DNA from: Micromonospora rifamycinica
GTDB lineage: Bacteria; Actinomycetota; Actinomycetes; Mycobacteriales; Micromonosporaceae
DNA length: 64,000 bases
Assembly (NCBI RefSeq): GCF_900090265.1
Contig: NZ_LT607752.1
Span: 744,001-808,000, forward strand
Direction of reading: 5' to 3'
Part shown: piece after piece, positions 60,845 through 64,000 of the stretch
How the letters are laid out: every line of letters starts with the position of its first letter
How positions within the stretch are numbered: the stretch's first letter is position 1
The notes under the pieces: generated by a model
What the model was told of the DNA's origin: nothing
The model's database searches: none
Seen by the model: only the letters and a program-made list of their open reading frames with translations
Program-made: the position numbers and the translations under genes

Positions 60845-62049
60845 GCGTGGGCCGCAGGCCGGTGGGGGAGCGGTTCCGGGGCTTCCGCGAGCGGCTGGCG
60901 GCCGACGGTGCGTTCCGGCCGCAGCGGTCCTCGGCCCGGCTCGGCCACGGGGCGAAGGTCGGCGCGGGTCCGGCCGACGGCGCGTACCCGGCCGGAGCCC
61001 CCGGTTCGGCCGACGCTGCCGACGCGCCGGTGGTCGTACCGCCCCGGGACGAGCCGCCGGTGGCGCGCAGGCGGCGGGGCCGGGGTGGGCGCGGCGGCGA
61101 GGAGCTGCAGGTCCCGGCGGCGGAGTTCACCTCCTACTACGGCCGGCCGATCCTCAAGGCCCCGGTGTGGCGGTGGGACATCCCGGCGTACCTGTTCACC
61201 GGCGGGCTCGCCGCCGGGTCGTCGCTGCTGGCCGCCGGCGGGCAGCTCACCGGCCGGCCGGCGCTGCGGCGGGCCGGTCGGGCCACCGCGTTGGGCGCGG
61301 TCACCGCCAGCGCCTACTTCCTCGTCAACGACCTGGGGCGGCCGGCGCGCTTCCACCACATGCTGCGGGTGGCGAAACCGACCTCGCCGATGTCGGTGGG
61401 CACCTGGATCCTCACCGCCTACGGACCGGCCGCCGGGCTCGCCGCCGTCGCCGAGGTCGCCCGGCTGCTGCCGGACCGTGGCGTGTCGGGGCTGGCCCGG
61501 CGACTGCTGCCGCCGACCGGGCGGGCCGCCGGGCTGGCCGCCGCCGCCGTCGCGCCGGCGCTGGCCACGTACACCGGGGTGCTGCTGGCCGGGACGGCCG
61601 TGCCGTCCTGGCACGAGGCGTACCCGGAGCTGCCGACCATCTTCGCGGGCAGCGCGCTGGCCAGCGGCGCCGGTGTGGGGTTGCTCGCCGCGCCCTGCGC
61701 GCAGGCCGGGCCGGCCCGGCGGATGGCGGTCGCCGGGGCGGCGCTGGAGCTGTGGGGCGCGCACGCGGTGGAGACCCGGCTGGGCCTGCTCAGCGAGCCC
61801 TACCGGCTGGGCACGGCGGGCCGGCTGCTGCGCGCCGGTCGGCTGCTCACCGCCGCCGGGGTGGTCGGCGCGCTGGCCGGCCGGCGCAGCCGGGCACTGT
61901 CCGCACTGTCCGGCGCGGCGCTGCTGGCGGCCTCGGTGGCCACCCGGTTCGGCATCTTCCACGGCGGAGTGGCCTCGGCCCGGGATCCGAAGTACACGGT
62001 GCTGCCGCAGCGGGACCGGATCCGTCGCCGCGAGGCCGGCCAGGTCTGA
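60841..62049 (+). CDS. NrfD/PsrC-type membrane subunit
   Basis: A 402-residue protein. The first 95 residues are a hydrophilic, Arg-rich extension; then about eight to nine membrane helices of the NrfD/polysulfide reductase type begin with WRWDIPAYLFTGGLAAGSSLL and include YFLVNDLGRPARFHHMLRVAKPTSPMSVG, a family hallmark. It probably passes electrons from the Fe-S subunit to the quinone pool. GTG 60841 overlaps the preceding stop (GTGA). Confidence 0.9.
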   Translation: MSVGRRPVGERFRGFRERLAADGAFRPQRSSARLGHGAKVGAGPADGAYPAGAPGSADAADAPVVVPPRDEPPVARRRRGRGGRGGEELQVPAAEFTSYYGRPILKAPVWRWDIPAYLFTGGLAAGSSLLAAGGQLTGRPALRRAGRATALGAVTASAYFLVNDLGRPARFHHMLRVAKPTSPMSVGTWILTAYGPAAGLAAVAEVARLLPDRGVSGLARRLLPPTGRAAGLAAAAVAPALATYTGVLLAGTAVPSWHEAYPELPTIFAGSALASGAGVGLLAAPCAQAGPARRMAVAGAALELWGAHAVETRLGLLSEPYRLGTAGRLLRAGRLLTAAGVVGALAGRRSRALSALSGAALLAASVATRFGIFHGGVASARDPKYTVLPQRDRIRRREAGQV

Positions 62050-62122
62050 CACCTCGTCGCCTACGGGGCGGGTCTGACACCTCGCCACGCCGCCCGGGCG
62101 GCCCTGTGGTTGACTCGGTGGC

Positions 62123-62218
62123 GGAGGCGTTCAGGTGGCTGGTGCCCCTCCCAGCCTTCAAAGCTGGTGTGGTCCGGGATCCGGGCCAGGCGGGTTCGAT
62201 TCCCGTCCGTCTCCGCCA
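62123..62218 (+). tRNA. selC: tRNA-Sec (anticodon TCA)
   Basis: 96 bases with the features of selenocysteine tRNA: acceptor 5' strand GGAGGCG pairing with CGTCTCC, discriminator G and encoded CCA at the end; anticodon arm CCAGC-CTTCAAA-GCTGG (62151-62167) with TCA at 62158-62160; a long variable arm; T loop GGTTCGATTCC. It lies between the membrane subunit gene and selA on the same strand. Confidence 0.95.
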
Positions 62219-62240
62219 ACCACCGGGGGAGATGACACGC

Positions 62241-63539
62241 ATGGGTGAGGCGGCGGGCGATCCGCGTCGGCGGGTGCCGCGCACCGACGTGCTGCTGGCC
62301 GACCCCGGGCTGGCCGCCGCGGCGGCCACCCTCGGCCGGGACCGGGTCAAGGTCGCCGTCACCCGCGCCCAGCAGCGGGCCCGGCTCGGGGAGATCACCC
62401 CCGGGCAGGTCCGCGACGCGGCACTCGCCGCCCTGTCCGCCCCGGGGCACCGGGTGGTGCTCAACGCCACCGGGGTGGTGCTGCACACCAACCTCGGCCG
62501 GGCCCCGTTGTCGGCCGCCGCCGTCGACGCGCTGGTCGCCGCCGCCGGCTGCACCGACGTGGAGCTGGACCTGGACACCGGTCGGCGGGCCCGCCGCGGC
62601 CGCGACGCGCTGGCCGCGCTGGCCGCGGCGGTGCCCGACGCCGCCGCCGTGCACGTGGTCAACAACGGCGCGGCGGCCCTGGTCCTCGCGGCGACCGCGC
62701 TGGCCGCCGGCCGGGAGATCGTGGTCAGCCGGGGGGAGCTGGTGGAGATCGGCGACGGGTTCCGGCTACCCGACCTGCTGGCCAGCACCGGTGCCCGGCT
62801 GCGCGAGGTCGGCACGACCAACCGCACCACCCGCGACGACTACGTTCGGGCGGTCGGGCCGGACACCGGTTTCGTGCTCAAGGTGCACCCGTCCAATTTC
62901 GTGGTCACCGGCTTCACCGCGGCCGTCGGGGTCGGCGAGCTGGCCACCCTCGGCGTGCCGGTGGTGGCCGACATCGGTTCCGGTCTGCTCACCGCCGACC
63001 CGCTGCTGCCCGCCGAGCCGGACGCGGCGGGCACCCTGCGGGCCGGGGCGCACCTGGTCACCGCCAGCGGCGACAAGCTCCTCGGCGGCCCCCAGGCCGG
63101 GCTGCTGCTCGGCGACGCCGACCTGGTCGACCGGCTGCGCCGGCACCCGCTGGCCCGGGCGCTGCGGGTGGACAAGCTGACCCTCGCCGCGTTGGCGGCC
63201 ACCCTGCACGGGCCGACCACCCCCACCCGGGACGCCCTGCACGCCGACCCGGCCGGGCTGCGGGACCGCTGCGAACGGCTGCGGGACACCCTCGGTGCCG
63301 AGGGCTGCAAGGCCGAGGTGCTGCCCAGCGTCGCGGTGGTCGGTGGGGGCGGGGCACCCGGCGTCGAGCTGGACTCCTGGGCGCTCAGCCTGCCCGAGCG
63401 GTACGCCGCACCGCTGCGCCGGGGCGACCCGCCGGTGCTCGGCCGGGTGGTCCGGGGCCGGCTCCTGCTGGACCTGCGCTGCGTACCGGCCACCGCCGAC
63501 GGCACGCTGCGCGACGCGGTGCTGCGGGCGGCCGACTGA
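62241..63539 (+). CDS. selA: L-seryl-tRNA(Sec) selenium transferase
   Basis: A 432-residue PLP enzyme that turns seryl-tRNA(Sec) into selenocysteinyl-tRNA with selenophosphate. Seen: VVLNATGVVLHTNLGRAPLS, VVNNGAAALVL, SRGELVEIGDGFR, the PLP Lys in SGDKLLGGPQAG. The ATG at 62241 is preferred because GGGGGAG lies nine bases upstream; an ATG at 62232 is too close to it. selB follows after one base. Confidence 0.93.
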   Translation: MGEAAGDPRRRVPRTDVLLADPGLAAAAATLGRDRVKVAVTRAQQRARLGEITPGQVRDAALAALSAPGHRVVLNATGVVLHTNLGRAPLSAAAVDALVAAAGCTDVELDLDTGRRARRGRDALAALAAAVPDAAAVHVVNNGAAALVLAATALAAGREIVVSRGELVEIGDGFRLPDLLASTGARLREVGTTNRTTRDDYVRAVGPDTGFVLKVHPSNFVVTGFTAAVGVGELATLGVPVVADIGSGLLTADPLLPAEPDAAGTLRAGAHLVTASGDKLLGGPQAGLLLGDADLVDRLRRHPLARALRVDKLTLAALAATLHGPTTPTRDALHADPAGLRDRCERLRDTLGAEGCKAEVLPSVAVVGGGGAPGVELDSWALSLPERYAAPLRRGDPPVLGRVVRGRLLLDLRCVPATADGTLRDAVLRAAD

Positions 63540-63540
63540 G

Positions 63541-64000
63541 ATGCACGTCGTCGCCACCGCCGGGCACGTGGACCACGGCAAGTCCACCCTGGTCCGGGCG
63601 CTGACCGGGATGGAACCGGACCGGTGGGCGGAGGAACGCCGCCGGGGGATGACCATCGACCTCGGCTTCGCCTGGACCACCCTGCCCACCGGCTGCACGA
63701 TCGCCTTCGTGGACGTCCCGGGGCACGAGCGGTTCGTGCCGAACATGCTGGCCGGGGTGGGGCCGGTGCCGGCGGTGCTGGTCGTGGTGGCCGCCGACGA
63801 GGGGTGGATGCCGCAGTCGGCCGAACACCTGGCCGCCCTGCACGCGCTGGGGGTGTCGCACGGCCTGCTGGTGGTGACCCGGGCGGACCTGGCCGACCCC
63901 GGACCGGCGACGGCGCAGGCCCGCGCGCACCTCGCGGCGACGTCGCTGGGCACGGTGGAGTCGGTGGCGGTCAGCGCGGTCACCGGCGTCGGCCTGCCGG
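63541..64000 (+). CDS. selB: Selenocysteine-specific elongation factor (5' part)
   Basis: The GTPase domain of SelB, open at the window end. G1 is AGHVDHGKSTLVRAL at residues 7-21, switch I region RRRGMTIDLGFAW, G3 DVPGHERFVPNML, and TRADLAD as G4. SelB carries Sec-tRNA to the ribosome at the SECIS. Separated from selA by a single base, so coupled. The SECIS-binding winged helices lie beyond the window. Confidence 0.93.
   Translation, partial: MHVVATAGHVDHGKSTLVRALTGMEPDRWAEERRRGMTIDLGFAWTTLPTGCTIAFVDVPGHERFVPNMLAGVGPVPAVLVVVAADEGWMPQSAEHLAALHALGVSHGLLVVTRADLADPGPATAQARAHLAATSLGTVESVAVSAVTGVGLP

Noticed and set aside
1..64000. CRISPR arrays, insertion sequences, integrases, prophage or other tRNA genes
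   Set aside because: No regularly spaced repeats, transposase/integrase motifs or further tRNA cloverleaf with a GGTTCnAnnCC loop were found by reading.

Overview
The window is chromosomal DNA of a very GC-rich actinobacterium. Mycothiol-dependent formaldehyde detoxification, type VII secretion proteins, a class F sortase, many GTG starts and several apparently leaderless genes all fit the Micromonosporaceae (a Micromonospora-like organism). That assignment is inference from gene content and style; no 16S or marker gene is present. I see no rRNA, transposase, integrase or CRISPR array.

Layout. (1) 1-4.3 kb: a minus-strand, translationally coupled set encoding a SWIM zinc-finger protein, an unrecognised protein, a VWA protein and a MoxR-type AAA+ ATPase, the last cut by the window edge. 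(2) 4.3-16.8 kb: an accessory island, partly of lower GC, with many unrecognised genes. It holds a divergent GntR/XRE regulator pair around a perfect inverted repeat, an 802-residue zinc-knuckle protein, a PD-(D/E)XK nuclease-like protein with a frameshift, and a 760-residue protein joining a Cys cluster, an RNase H-like region, a RAMA domain, a winged helix, CBS repeats and a HEPN-type RxxxxH motif. It ends with a coupled trio that includes a Cys-rich GIY-YIG-like protein. This is the best candidate for an undescribed nucleic-acid-processing or defence locus. (3) 16.8-19 kb: a compact type VII secretion operon (YbaB-like, WXG100-like, HExxH effector, likely immunity protein).

(4) 19-56 kb is mainly housekeeping and secondary functions: redox enzymes, an amidase, a prolyl aminopeptidase, a degenerate Ser/Thr kinase beside an MscS-like channel with Thr-Gln-Val repeats, a sortase with a cell-surface protein, a serpin, lycopene cyclase, RNase HI, a Baeyer-Villiger-type monooxygenase, an FeS photolyase, the mycothiol formaldehyde pathway, secreted phosphatases, transporters, a general-stress SDR and an AbiE-like nucleotidyltransferase pair.

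(5) 56-64 kb is a complete selenoprotein module. A selenocysteine-containing formate dehydrogenase alpha gene has its in-frame TGA at 56998-57000 and a SECIS-like hairpin immediately after it. It is followed by the iron-sulfur subunit, an NrfD-type membrane subunit, tRNA-Sec (anticodon TCA), selA and the start of selB. The machinery for decoding the UGA therefore sits beside the gene that needs it. Upstream lies a tiny Pro-Pro-Pro leader ORF followed by a 17-bp perfect hairpin, which may attenuate the operon.

Limits: all family names come from motif recognition by eye, start codons from ribosome-binding sites and overlaps, and nothing was checked against a database.
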